A DNA stretch of 54,783 nt. Origin: Amoeboaphelidium occidentale (taxonomy: Eukaryota > Aphelidiomycota > Aphelidea). Below the pieces are notes generated by a model that ran no database searches, was not told the origin of the DNA, and worked only from the letters and a program-made list of their open reading frames with translations. The DNA lies in the NCBI GenBank assembly GCA_023515795.1, contig JALGPX010000011.1:102772-157554 (forward strand), written 5' to 3'. Every line of letters begins with the position of its first letter. The first letter of the stretch is position 1. The position numbers were made by a program, and so were the translations under genes. Shown here in pieces: positions 9,292 through 19,018 of this stretch.

Positions 9292-9657
9292 TCAACTTCC
9301 TCCCAGGCTTGAAGAATTATTAGGCTTCTTTTCGTAGTCATTCTTTGCCATTTCAAAAGCCCATTCAATAAACCCTGATATACTTTTCGTTTCCTTGCTT
9401 TGGGTATCAGAACTAATTACGCCAGGATCAGAATCATCTCCAATAATCCACAAACCCGATAAACCGAGAAATGAAAACCATGATACCACCAATAATCGCT
9501 GCAATGGCGGGAGATTAAATAAAGATGAAGCTATTGATTTAGGTTGTGATTGATTGTCGGCATTCTCTTTGCTCTTTACTGTCCTCCTTAAATCATCGCT
9601 TTTAACCACTTTCAGGTGTACTCTTCTGGTACTTTGCCGTAAAAAACTTTTGAGCAT
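9292..9657 (-). CDS. Small single-pass membrane protein, possibly mitochondrial
   Basis: 121 residues, ATG 9657. The first 15 residues (MLKSFLRQSTRRVHLK) are basic, Ser-containing and lack acids, as in a mitochondrial presequence. One hydrophobic helix lies near residues 54-72 (LLVVSWFSFLGLSGLWII). An acidic, Ser-rich C-terminal domain follows. No family is recognised; the length and layout resemble small inner-membrane assembly factors, which is inference only. Confidence 0.55.
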   Translation of the reverse strand: MLKSFLRQSTRRVHLKVVKSDDLRRTVKSKENADNQSQPKSIASSLFNLPPLQRLLVVSWFSFLGLSGLWIIGDDSDPGVISSDTQSKETKSISGFIEWAFEMAKNDYEKKPNNSSSLGGS

Positions 9658-9896
9658 TTCTCTTAAATGGCGTGTGTATGGAATATCTCAGCGCTTTAGT
9701 TGATCGCCTAAACGAAAGGACTTTTGAACGATGATCGGTCCATCAGCATGCAGCAGCTCAATAGTTTCGAGTTCAATGGGCTCCACTTTTGATATCTAAC
9801 AGCTTCGATAAACTCAGTTGGTGATATCAGGCCTGCAAACAACTGACTGTTGCAAATATCAGCGAAACCGTGGGAATCCCTCTTCACCACTAAACG

Positions 9897-11269
9897 ATGT
9901 CATCATTGTCAGAGAACCTTCCATTCTGTGATCCTCCACAATACACTTTACAGTCTCCTTATTTGAACGAGTCGCACTTGAAACTCAGAGAATATACGGC
10001 CAAATTCGTCGCTGAACATGTTGCACCGTTTGCCAGCGAATGGTCTGAAAAGAATGACTGTAAATGGAACAAACCATTATTGCTTAAGCTTGCTGATGCT
10101 GGTCTGCTACCTGGTAAATGGTTATGAACCTGATAATTAGTTCTTACTTTTGAAGGTATGTTGGGAATGTATCCATGGCCGTCACAGTTTACAGACATTG
10201 AGCCTCCAAAAGGAATTGTTACAAAAGAAGAATGGGACCCCTTCCATGAGATGGTTGTTCAAGATGAAATGGCAAGATGTGCTTCTGGTGGTATCATGCT
10301 TGGTCTTGCAGGTTATGGTATTGCTTTGCCTCCTATTTTGAAGTTTGGCTCAGAATATCTGAAGCGTAAAATGCGTGATGTTGTGGATGGTAGGAAGGTC
10401 ATTTGTCTGAATGTTACAGAGCCTTACGCCGGTAAACTCTGAAACTAGATCGTTCTAATTCTGAAGGAAGCGACGTTGCTGGTATCAGAACAACAGCAAA
10501 AAAGACTGCTGATGGTAAACATTACATTGTTAATGGAGAAAAGAAGTATATCACTAATGGAATATTTGCAGACTATTTCACTGTCGCTGTTCGCACTGGA
10601 GGTCCAGGTATGGGCGGTATCTCTTTGTTGTTAATCGAGAAGGACATGCCAGGAATTAATTTGAGAGTCATGAAAATGCAGGGTGTTTGGGGAAGTGGAA
10701 CGACATTTGTCACGTTTGAAGATGTTAAAGTTCCTGTTGAGAATTTAATTGGTAAAGAGAACAATGGTTTCAAGTACATCATGTACAATTTCAACCATGA
10801 ACGTTTGGCTGGAATCATACACGCTGTTAGGTTCTCTAGAGAATGTTTCCATGATGCATTGACTTATGTTCATCAAAGGGAAGCTTTTGGAAAGAAGTTG
10901 GCAAGCAATCAAGTTGTGAGGTACAAGCTATCACAAATGGCTCGTCAAATTGAGTCTACACAAGCATGGTTAAATGAGTTGGTGCATCAAATCAAAGTTA
11001 TGCCTCAAGAAATGCAGTTGCTTAAATTGGGTGGACCTACTGCATTGTTGAAAGCTCAAGCTACTTCTTGTTTTGAATTTTGTGCAAGAGAAGCATCTTT
11101 ACTATTGGGCGGCGCTAGTTATATGCGTACTGGAAAAGGCGAGAGAGTTGAAAGATTGTACCGAGATGTCATTGTCTGGGCTGTTGGTGGTGGAACTCTG
11201 GATGTTATGGCAGATTTAGGAATCAGACAGGCTATCAAAGTCTCCCAAATGTCTGGAGCAAAATTGTAG
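9897..11269 (+). CDS. Acyl-CoA dehydrogenase family protein with a C-terminal AKL peroxisomal signal
   Basis: Three exons: 9897-10113, 10156-10431 and 10467-11269, with introns of 42 and 35 nt (GTAAAT...GAAG and GTAAAC...GAAG), giving about 431 residues. The splice joins restore LPG-MLGMYPWP and NVTEPYAG-SDVAGIRT, the acyl-CoA dehydrogenase flavin-loop signature. Further family marks are NGEKKYITNG, VWGSGTTFVTFEDVKVP, NFNHERLAGI and QREAFGKKLASNQVVRYKL, and the C-terminal domain has the LLGGASYMRTGKGERVERLYRD region. The enzyme should oxidise acyl-CoA esters at the alpha-beta bond using FAD. The last residues, MSGAKL, end in AKL, a canonical type-1 peroxisomal targeting signal. There is no mitochondrial presequence on the chosen start. 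Confidence 0.92.
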
Positions 11270-11333
11270 TCTAACTGAATATAATTGAGACAAATTACTT
11301 TCATTCGGTTCTATTAAAAGAACTTTCAGCCCA

Positions 11334-12158
11334 TTATTTCTTATCGAATAATGCAGCTTTAGCAGCGAGACGCTCTCGACTTTCAGCCATTTTCTTCTTT
11401 GCTGCAGCTTCTTCTTCCTTCTGTTTCTTTTGCAAAGCAATTTCACCAGATCCCAAAGCAGCACGACGTCTTGCAGCATTCAGAGTAATTTCCATACGAT
11501 TCATCTCTGTTTGATCTTCTTGGTTCAACTGTTCCAATTCGTTCTTTGCTGCCAAACCCTTGACGCCGCCCTTCTCAGCCAAATCTTCCAAAGACTTGAC
11601 ATGGTCCATTTTAGCCCTTTTCTTGTTCATTAACTCTTCAATTGCTTCTTCAATCTCAGGGTCAATACCAACAGCTGCAGTGAACAATTGATCCAACAAT
11701 TTATCACCGACACCTGTGACACCAATTGCACCTCCGGACAAATCTTCAGTTTCCTGTTCACCGGTACGCTTGTAGTATTCACGAAGGATCATAGCCTTGT
11801 AGTGTAACAGGAGATATTCAATCATACAAGTACGACCATCAAAGTCCAAATCAATGTCTTTAATCTCAGCGGTTCTTTGACTAGCAGTTCTAGTAAGCCC
11901 ATGCTTTTGCAGAAAATCAGCAGCCTGAACAGGATTCAAATCCATTCTGCCTTCACCGCCATCTTTGCAGTACTTTGTGAAATCATTAGAAATCTTGAGA
12001 ACATCTTTCCAGCTGTTACCAAGAGCAAAGATGAAGGATTTCAAGAAGGCCTGAGTCTGGTCTTCAACAGATCCTGCGGAAATCGCCTTGAACTTTTCCA
12101 AGTATTGTGCTCTTTGGTCAGAAGCTAGGGCTGGCATTTTCTTCAAGTTGATTTGCAA
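11334..12158 (-). CDS. EF-hand-like protein with a charged coiled-coil tail
   Basis: 274 residues from ATG 12158; Met8 (MPALASDQRAQYLEKF) may be the real start. The N-terminal half is helical. Around residues 100-115 it contains DIDLDFDGRTCMIEYLLLHY, whose spacing of Asp residues resembles one EF-hand loop. A Gly-rich linker (GGAIGVTGVGDKLL) and a long Lys/Glu/Ala coiled coil (QKKQKEEEAAAKKKMAES) follow. The acid positions are not a perfect EF-hand, so calcium binding is uncertain. It lies 57 bp downstream of the mitochondrial Hsp70 start-side neighbour on the same strand. Function unknown. Confidence 0.7.
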   Translation of the reverse strand: MQINLKKMPALASDQRAQYLEKFKAISAGSVEDQTQAFLKSFIFALGNSWKDVLKISNDFTKYCKDGGEGRMDLNPVQAADFLQKHGLTRTASQRTAEIKDIDLDFDGRTCMIEYLLLHYKAMILREYYKRTGEQETEDLSGGAIGVTGVGDKLLDQLFTAAVGIDPEIEEAIEELMNKKRAKMDHVKSLEDLAEKGGVKGLAAKNELEQLNQEDQTEMNRMEITLNAARRRAALGSGEIALQKKQKEEEAAAKKKMAESRERLAAKAALFDKK

Positions 12159-12215
12159 ACAAAAAGGTGGCGCAGACAGATTTAACGATTTGAAACGTGA
12201 CTCGAATATTTATTT

Positions 12216-14375
12216 TTAATTGCTTCCTTCCTTCTTTTCTTCTTCTGAACCACTGTTATTCTGCTGTTGGTTCATTCTGTTCTTATACACAACTTCAAAC
12301 ATTTTCAAAGACGCTTGCTTCAACTCTTCAGTCTTGGTCTTGAGCTCCTCAGGCGTGACTTTGCCATCACCTTCGTTAGCCTGGTTGACCATCTGTCTGA
12401 GCTCTTGGATCTTTTCCTTGATGCTTCCAGTGTCTTCGTTGGTTAATTGGTCCTTGTATTCGTTCATGTTCTTTTCGGTTTCGTACATAAGTCCATCAGC
12501 GTGGTTAGTTGCTTCGATGACTTCCTTACGTTCCTTATCAGATGAAGAGTGCTTCTCTGCTTCTTGGATCATGTTTTCAATTTCCTTGTCACTCAAACCG
12601 CTTGATGCAGTAATTGTGATGGATTGATCCTTGTTTGTGCTCTTGTCCTTTGCTGAAACATTGACGATACCATCAGCATCGATATCAAAAGTGACTTCAA
12701 TCTGTGGTACTCCTCTAGGAGCTGGTGGAAGACCAGTCAATTGGAAGTTGCCCAACAATTTGTTGTCTCTACATAATTCTCTTTCACCTTGGAAAACTCT
12801 AATTTCAACTTGAGTTTGACCATCAGCTGCAGTAGAGAACACTTGTGACTTCTTTGTTGGAATAGTTGTGTTTCTGTGAATGAGTCTGGTAAAGACACCA
12901 CCCAAAGTTTCAATACCCAAAGATAAAGGTGTAACATCCAACAATAAAACAGAGTTAACTTCACCAGATAGAACACCGCCCTGGATAGCAGCACCCATAG
13001 CGACAGCTTCATCAGGATTGACACTCTTGCTAGGTTCGCGCTTGAACAAGCTCTTGACGATTTCCTGAACCTTTGGAACACGAGTCATACCACCAACCAA
13101 AATAACTTCATCCAAATCAGATGGTTTGACATTAGCATCAGACATAGCCTTCTTACATGGTTCAATGGTTCTATCCATCAAGTCCTTGCAGAGAGTCTCC
13201 AACTTGGATCTGGTCATCTTGAAGTTGATATGTTTTGGACCAGAAGCATCAGCAGTAATGTAAGGCAAGTTAATGTCAGTCTGGACAGTTGATGATAATT
13301 CGATCTTTGCCTTTTCAGCTGCTTCACGAATACGTTGCAAGGCCATTTGATCCTTTGAGACATCAACGCCTTGCTCTCTCTTGAACTCATCAACAATGTG
13401 CTGAACCAATCTGTTGTCGAAATCTTCACCACCCAAATGAGTGTCACCGTTGGTAGCTTTGACCTAAACACGTTAGTATGAATTCGACAGATATTTCCGT
13501 CTTGGGGCGATTTCCATCAGAATTTAAAATTCCAATCTTCATTATTATTCCGACTGGGGCGGTATCTTGTTCATCACTGGAAATGCCACAAAATCATTAA
13601 AAAGATTTCTTACCTCAAAAACGCCACTTTGTAATTCCAAAACACTGATATCGAAGGTACCACCACCCAAATCATACACGGCGATAGTGCAATCTTTGTC
13701 AGCACGCTCTAAACCGTAAGCCAAAGCAGCAGCAGTTGGTTCGTTGATAACACGCAAAACATCCAAACCAGCAATTTTACCAGCATCCTTAGTCGCTTGT
13801 CTTTGTGCATCATTAAAATAAGCAGGAACTGTAATGACAGCGTTCTTGACGTTTGTACCAAGGAAAGCTTCAGCAGTGTCCTTCAATTTAGACAAGACAT
13901 ATCCACCCATTTGAGATGGAGAGTACTTCTTGCCATTAGAGTCCTGAACCCAAGCGTCGCCGTTAGAGTGCTTGACAATCTTGAATGGAGCAGTGTTGAT
14001 CATTTCCTGGATGGCAGGGTCATTGAACTTGCGACCGATAAGACGCTTCGTTGCAAAGAATGTGTTGCTTGGATTAACCACAGCCTGACGCTTAGCAGGA
14101 ATACCAACAACCAAATCACCAGAGTCTTTTGAAAACGCGACCACAGAAGGAGTAGTACGCGCTCCTTCAGCGTTCTCAATGACGCGCGGAGTCTTTCCGT
14201 CCATCACAGAAACACAGGAATTTGTCGTACCTAAGTCGATACCAATGACATGCCCTGTGACTTTGGAGGAGGCCGCACGAACAAAAGTCTTTGGAAGAGC
14301 AGTTTTGACTAATTTTGATCTATAAGCTGACAACATTTCTGGAAAAATTTGTTCAAAGCGCAGATCACAAAGCAC
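12216..14375 (-). CDS. SSC1: Mitochondrial Hsp70 chaperone (Ssc1/mortalin type)
   Basis: Two exons on the minus strand: start to 13614, and 13463-12216, joined across a 150-nt intron (13464-13613, GTAAGA donor, TTTAG acceptor). The join restores [20 protein letters not shown]. Met14 at 14336 ([23 protein letters not shown]) gives a typical basic matrix presequence and a 656-residue protein, the usual Ssc1 length. Hsp70 signatures are [28 protein letters not shown] and [14 protein letters not shown]. The substrate domain and helical lid are present, ending in an NN/EE/KK-rich tail without an ER or cytosolic EEVD signal. It drives import through the inner-membrane translocase and folds proteins in the matrix. 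The intron carries a likely snoRNA, annotated separately. Confidence 0.96.
13508..13587 (-). ncRNA. Box C/D snoRNA in the mitochondrial Hsp70 intron, predicted to guide LSU rRNA P-loop methylation
   Basis: On the minus strand the intron contains a C box GTGATGA (13571-13577) and a D box CTGA (13517-13520). They are closed by a terminal stem in which GGCATTTCCA just before the C box pairs with TGGAAATCGCC just after the D box (7 uninterrupted pairs, then a bulge, then 3 more). Total length is about 80 nt. An internal CGGA can serve as D' box and AATGAAG as C' box. Upstream of D', the guide is complementary to GACTGGGGCGGTA (plus strand 13552-13564), the near-universal P-loop sequence of large-subunit rRNA. 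Counting five nucleotides from D' selects the second G of the GGGG run. That is the position methylated in yeast as 25S Gm2619 by snR67, equivalent to E. coli Gm2251 (recalled numbering). The guide next to D has no target I can name. Confidence 0.85.
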
Positions 14376-14454
14376 GATGACGAAACTTGTGGAATTTTCG
14401 TTGAACGTTTATTATGGGCGCAGAACCCAAACAGAAAGTAAACTAAAACAATAA

Positions 14455-17035
14455 TCACTTTTTGCAATCAGGACAATGAATATAGTAATATTGTCTCTGA
14501 GGATGAAAGTTGAGCTTCTCAAATTCCTTCAACTGCTCTCCGATAAATATGATTTTATCATCATGTGGCAAATGATCCAAACAATACGAGTTTGCGCAGT
14601 GCTGACATCTAAGGATAAGACCACCAGATGATGAAGATGTTTTAAAACACTCGACACACTTATGCTCAACGCATAATCCACCTTTAGGGTCACGTTGCCT
14701 TCTTCCAATACACTTCTTGTGGAAAACACGAGGACACTTGCAGCACTTGAAGCCGCTTGGGTGTTCTAAGTCTACCTTTTCATAACAATGATGGCATTTC
14801 TTTTCATGTTGAAATGGAGCAGAGACCTTTTCCATTCGGCGAAAATCGAAAGCATCCTTAAATTTGTTTTCTTCTCCTGCAACTTTCAACAATGTGACGA
14901 TAGACGGAACAGCCTCATCAGAGTGAATTGTCTGTGCCAGAACAGCATGCCCTCCGATATCTAGAGTTCTTTCAACTCTTTGGCGTTTGCTTTGCCCAAC
15001 TTCTAAAAGCATCCTTTGGCCGTAATCCAATTCCTTAGGCGGTTTGTAAACTTTGCCTTCAAATTCTCTAGCAGAGAAGTTTGATGTCAGATTTTCTTTG
15101 TTCTCAAAAAATTCGAGGGACAACTCAGTGTTTTCAGTCAGTTGAGCATTATCTTTGGATCGAGACAACAGAACCTCAACGTCCTCTTTCAAGAAGTTAT
15201 CAAAAGATTCACTTGCCTTGAAGACACAATTAGAACCAAACTTGATGGTATCAACTATCTGAGAAGCACTCATTTGGTTAATTCCGTCGTTTTCATTCAG
15301 TGGAGATTTCTGGTGTGCAGTAATCTTTGCACTCAACCACAGTTTTCTTTGAGAAATAGCGAGTAGACGCTCTTCGACAGTGTCTTTGAGACACAATCTG
15401 TAAACAGTGACCTTCTTAGTTTGGCCAATACGGTGAGCACGAGCCATAGCTTGCAAATCAACTTGAGGATTCCAGTCAGAATCATAGAAAATGACAGTAT
15501 CAGCAGTAGCCAAATTTAGTCCTAAACCACCTGCTCTGGTTGATAGCAAGAAAACAAACATTTCAGAGTTTTTATCATTGAACATTTTGATATCCAATTC
15601 TCTTCTTGCTCTTCCAACACTGCCATCTAATCTTCCGTATTCATATCCTTTAGAATACAAGTATGTCTCCAAAATATCCATAATATAGATATACTGGCAG
15701 AAGATCAAAACGCGATGACCCTTCTTCTTCAAAACAGGCAACAACTTCTCCAAGAATACCAATTTACTGGAACACGCAACAATTTGAGAAATTTCATCAG
15801 TTAAACCAGGAATATTCTGCTCTAAACACAGGAACGGATGAGAGCATGTCATTCGTAAATTAAACAATAGGCCCCTCATTTTCTGATAAAAAGAACTTCC
15901 ATTCGAACTTTTCATAGCAGCAGCAAACAAACCCTCTTTATCGAAACCCTGAAGCAAATCTTGAAATGCAGAATCATCAATGTTAGTCAGAAGCTTTTTG
16001 TACATGGCTTTCTGAACAGGTGTTAGAGGAAGATAAATAGTAACTTCTTCCTTATCAGGAATATCCAAGTGAATGTTCGCATCACTTTTCATTCTTCTCA
16101 ACATCACCAAGTTTAAGAACCGACCAGAACAATTGACCAAATCAATATCATACTTGTTCTCAGATATCTTGAATCCATTTTTGAACTTTTCTCTGGAATT
16201 ATCATCAAAGACATCCGGAAACAAATAATGGAACAAACACCATAATTCCAACAGATTGTTCTGAAGAGGAGTTCCCGTCAGAATGAGTCTGTACTGAGAA
16301 TTAATTCTTGACAACTCCTGAGAAATCATGCTAAGATCATTCTTGATTTTATGCCCTTCATCAAGAACAACATAACACCATGCGCATTCATTCTTGAAGA
16401 AGTATGACTCTGAGACAATCATTTCATATGTGGTAACAACCACGTCGTATTGGCCGCTTTTAACGGTTTTCTTTAGATCCTTTCTGACAGCTTCCTGGCC
16501 ATGAAAGCGCAACACAGAGAACAAGCCAGGACACCATTTTTTGAACTCATTAATCCAACTCTCCAACACAGACAATGGCGCAACAATCAAATGTGGACCA
16601 GAAACAGAGCGACTTTCCTTCAAATACGCCAACAACGAAATCGTTTGAAGTGTCTTTCCTAGCCCCATTTCATCACCAAGAATCCCATTAACACCGTTCT
16701 TGTGCAAATCAGCCAACCACTTTAAACCAGCAACCTGATAGTCTTTCATGGTGCCGGAAATGGATTCCGGCTGCGTCATTTCACCCTCTTCAATAGCGGC
16801 AACAAAATCACCACCGTCTTCATCGCCCCCTCTGCTTTTTGTTCTCGGAATGGTAGCGTTTTTGCTAAAGAAGTTTTTGTTGTCACTCAGCAAAGGAAGA
16901 ATGATGTCCCTAAAGTTTAAGTGATAACCACAGAAAGAAAACATACTTGTGCTCCTGGAGCCATTCATTGCGTTTTGCCAACACATCGATTTTACCCTCC
17001 CTCACTTTCTTATTGCTGCTTCTTATGTTGCTCAT
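14455..17035 (-). CDS. SNF2-family chromatin-remodelling ATPase with C-terminal zinc fingers
   Basis: Start chosen at 17035 (MSNIRSSNKKVREG). Exon 1 ends at 16947, a 37-nt intron covers 16910-16946, and the join gives EWLQEHK-DIILPLL. About 850 residues. Helicase motifs in order are DYQVAGLKWLADLH, GDEMGLGKTLQTISLLAYL (Walker A), LDEGHKIKN (DEGH box), LTGTPLQNN, the LRRMKSD linker, VLIFCQYIYIMDIL, STRAGGLGLNLA and ARAHRIGQTKKV (motif VI). The tail has Cys/His clusters CHHCYEKV, FKCCKCPRVFHKKC, CVEHKCVEC and CQHCANSYCLDHLP, resembling a PHD finger followed by a second zinc module. It should be a nuclear ATP-driven nucleosome remodeller. The ATPase is closest in feel to ISWI/CHD1L/HELLS enzymes, but no SANT, SLIDE or chromodomain is visible. 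Confidence 0.9.
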
Positions 17036-17220
17036 GAAGAACTGGAGAAGGATCGCAATCTGTTTTGAAACAAGCTTAGGCGCACCCCTGATTCAACAAG
17101 ACTCAGCCTAAACCCCCTGAAAATTGACGTTACAAAGAGCTCCAGCACCAATTGACAATCGAATACTTCTATTGGTAATCTTATAAACTTTAGTCAACGC
17201 GTTGGTTGCTATCGATTACA

Positions 17221-17858
17221 TCAGAAATCTCGGTTGCTTCCGCGATCTCGCTTCTTGTTTTTGGTATGCATTTTCTGTTTCATACGCTTCTCTTTCTCGA
17301 CTTTCATCCTACCAACGGCAATTAATTAGTAAATGCTCACGTGATATCATGAGAACTTACATCTTTTCAACCTTTGTATGCTTTTCCAAGCTGCCTTCAT
17401 GCAAGCCCTCAACAACAGACTCAATCTCACTATTTATCCTAGCAATACATTCCTTCATGTTTTCCTGCTGAGATCTGTGCTTATCACTTGATACCATATA
17501 CTTTACACCGTGCGCATGATGTGACTTCAATAGCTGATCTCTAATGTATGCAGGAAGATTGCTTTGTGGTAATTCAAATGCTATCATGACTTTAGACTCA
17601 ACCTTGTTAACATTCTGACCACCAGGGCCTACACATGATAAGCTCCACCGTAACCTGGTAAAGCAACAATGTACCTGATGATCGCGAGGTCGTAATCTTT
17701 AGGTGTGATTTATCAATATATTCCTTCTTAGCAGTACGCTCTTTGACCCATTCGATGGCTTCCTTCTGTTCCGGAGATAGAATTACTCTTCCTGTTGAAT
17801 CCCGTAGAACATTGGAGCGAAACGGAGAACTAGAACTTGACAAGAACCTCCGGATCAT
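17221..17858 (-). CDS. Mitochondrial peptidyl-tRNA hydrolase/release factor of the ICT1 (Mrpl58) type
   Basis: Three exons: 17858-17675, 17628-17361 and 17308-17221, with introns of 46 and 52 nt. The first join restores the catalytic GGQ as S-GPGGQNVNKVESKV, the class-I release-factor signature. The second join gives KVEKM-MKVEKEKRMKQKM and a very basic tail (KNKKRDRGSNRDF), as in ICT1, where it binds the ribosome. The N-terminus MIRRFLSSSSSPFRSNVLR is a mitochondrial presequence. Only the GGQ domain is present, without the codon-recognition domain of RF1/RF2. It should release peptides from stalled mitoribosomes. Confidence 0.92.
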
Positions 17859-17905
17859 CCCTTCTCAGCTGTAAAACAAGATTTCTGTCAATAATGATGA
17901 TACTT

Positions 17906-18733
17906 TTATTTAATAACTTTTCTGTTCTTCGGTTGCACGTTCATACTTTTACTAAATTCTTCCACAGACTCATTCTTCTCCCAGAGATTAAGCAATGCGC
18001 TCTGTTTCGCTTCCTCCTTTTTGTGATAAAAATCTGGTGGCGCAGTGTGTGCATTCCGTTCAGCCTGGTCGTCTTCATCTTCCATGTCTACTCCCTCTCC
18101 ACTGTCATCGCCCTGACCCCTGGTAGAATACACAATTGAAGATTTTGTATGTTCCAAAAGTAAACTCTGTCCCTGTAATGAATGTATAATCACATGCCTC
18201 TGTTCCTCAATAGACTTTGATGTTCTGTACTCTAAGGATGACTTAAAGGGAGGCTCAATAGTTTTGAACCGCTCCAGTGGAATGTGGTTAAAGTTTCTGT
18301 CCTTTTCCTTGCCTGGTGAGGATTTCTTTGAGAAAATATTCTTTAGCTTTTTCTTTGTAATTTGGGAGCTGTCGATGGTGAATGCGTGCTGTAGTGGAAT
18401 GTTATTGAATTCTCTTTCTTGATGCGTTTCCAGGGGTCCAGCCGATGGTTGCTGTGCTGGTGGTGGTACCTCAAAAGACACTCTCTTCTTCTCCTTTTGA
18501 TTAAGAAACTTCAGTGGGTTAAGTCGCTTCTTCCATTTATTGGCTTTCGATATCTTTCTTGTTCCTTTGTGTGACTCGTGTATTTCTGAGGAGGATTCTG
18601 CTGAGTCCGTATCGCCTGAGTTTTTTTCCATTTTGGATTTTTTGTTCGATTCGGAGAATGAGAAGAGTTTCGCAGTTCTCTGACTCATTCGTTCATTATT
18701 ATTGGATCTATTCGCTTTTAGATTTCGAAACAT
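17906..18733 (-). CDS. Basic disordered protein with an internal FNxIPL repeat, unknown
   Basis: 275 residues from ATG 18733; Met16 (18688) and Met35 are alternative starts. It is hydrophilic throughout. A basic patch (NKWKKRLNPLKFLNQKEKKR) leads into RVSF. Two related segments then follow, REFNNIPLQHAFTID and RNFNHIPLERFKTIE, about 45 residues apart and each near a Lys-rich stretch. The C-terminal third is acidic (DDSGEGVDMEDEDDQAE). There is no membrane segment or catalytic motif. The start lies only 9 nt after the stop codon of the upstream PHO84-like gene, as read in the copy before the N gap. The internal repeat may be a short binding motif. Confidence 0.6.
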   Translation of the reverse strand: MFRNLKANRSNNNERMSQRTAKLFSFSESNKKSKMEKNSGDTDSAESSSEIHESHKGTRKISKANKWKKRLNPLKFLNQKEKKRVSFEVPPPAQQPSAGPLETHQEREFNNIPLQHAFTIDSSQITKKKLKNIFSKKSSPGKEKDRNFNHIPLERFKTIEPPFKSSLEYRTSKSIEEQRHVIIHSLQGQSLLLEHTKSSIVYSTRGQGDDSGEGVDMEDEDDQAERNAHTAPPDFYHKKEEAKQSALLNLWEKNESVEEFSKSMNVQPKNRKVIK

Positions 18734-19018
18734 ACTCGTAGACTATTCTAATTCTTGACCTTTTGTCTCAGGTATCCAGAAAGTCACTAGGTATCCAATG
18801 ATACTGAACACAGCATACACTAGCATCACATTCTNNNNNNNNNNNNNNNNNNNNNGCAGTTCTCCGACTCATTCGTTCATTATTATTGGATCTATTCGCT
18901 TTTAGATTTCGAAACATACTCGTAGACTATTCTAATTCTTGGCCTTTTGTCTCAGGTATCCAGAAAGTCACTAGGTATCCAATGATACTGAACACAGCAT
19001 ACACTAGCATCACATTCT
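18672..19018. repeat. 163-bp duplication flanking a 21-N scaffold gap
   Basis: Bases 18672-18834 and 18856-19018 are the same sequence apart from about two substitutions (ttctctgac/ttctccgac, cttgacc/cttggcc), with N at 18835-18855. Each copy holds the start of the 275-residue gene and the last codons of the PHO84-like gene. The simplest reading is two overlapping contig ends that were scaffolded without merging, so the true genome has one copy and no gap here. Confidence 0.9.

Noticed and set aside
9708-9890. 60-residue minus-strand frame between two divergent genes
   Set aside because: It has an ATG but no recognisable family and no splice path to the neighbour at 9657 that I could justify.
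13545-13613. Extension of the Hsp70 first exon into [10 protein letters not shown] and beyond
   Set aside because: This is read-through of the intron; the GTAAGA donor and TTTAG acceptor restore the conserved [11 protein letters not shown] sequence.
17202-17471. 89-residue plus-strand frame over the release-factor gene
   Set aside because: It is the complement of the basic C-terminal exon and intron of the ICT1-type gene, which is supported by the GGQ motif and two clean introns.
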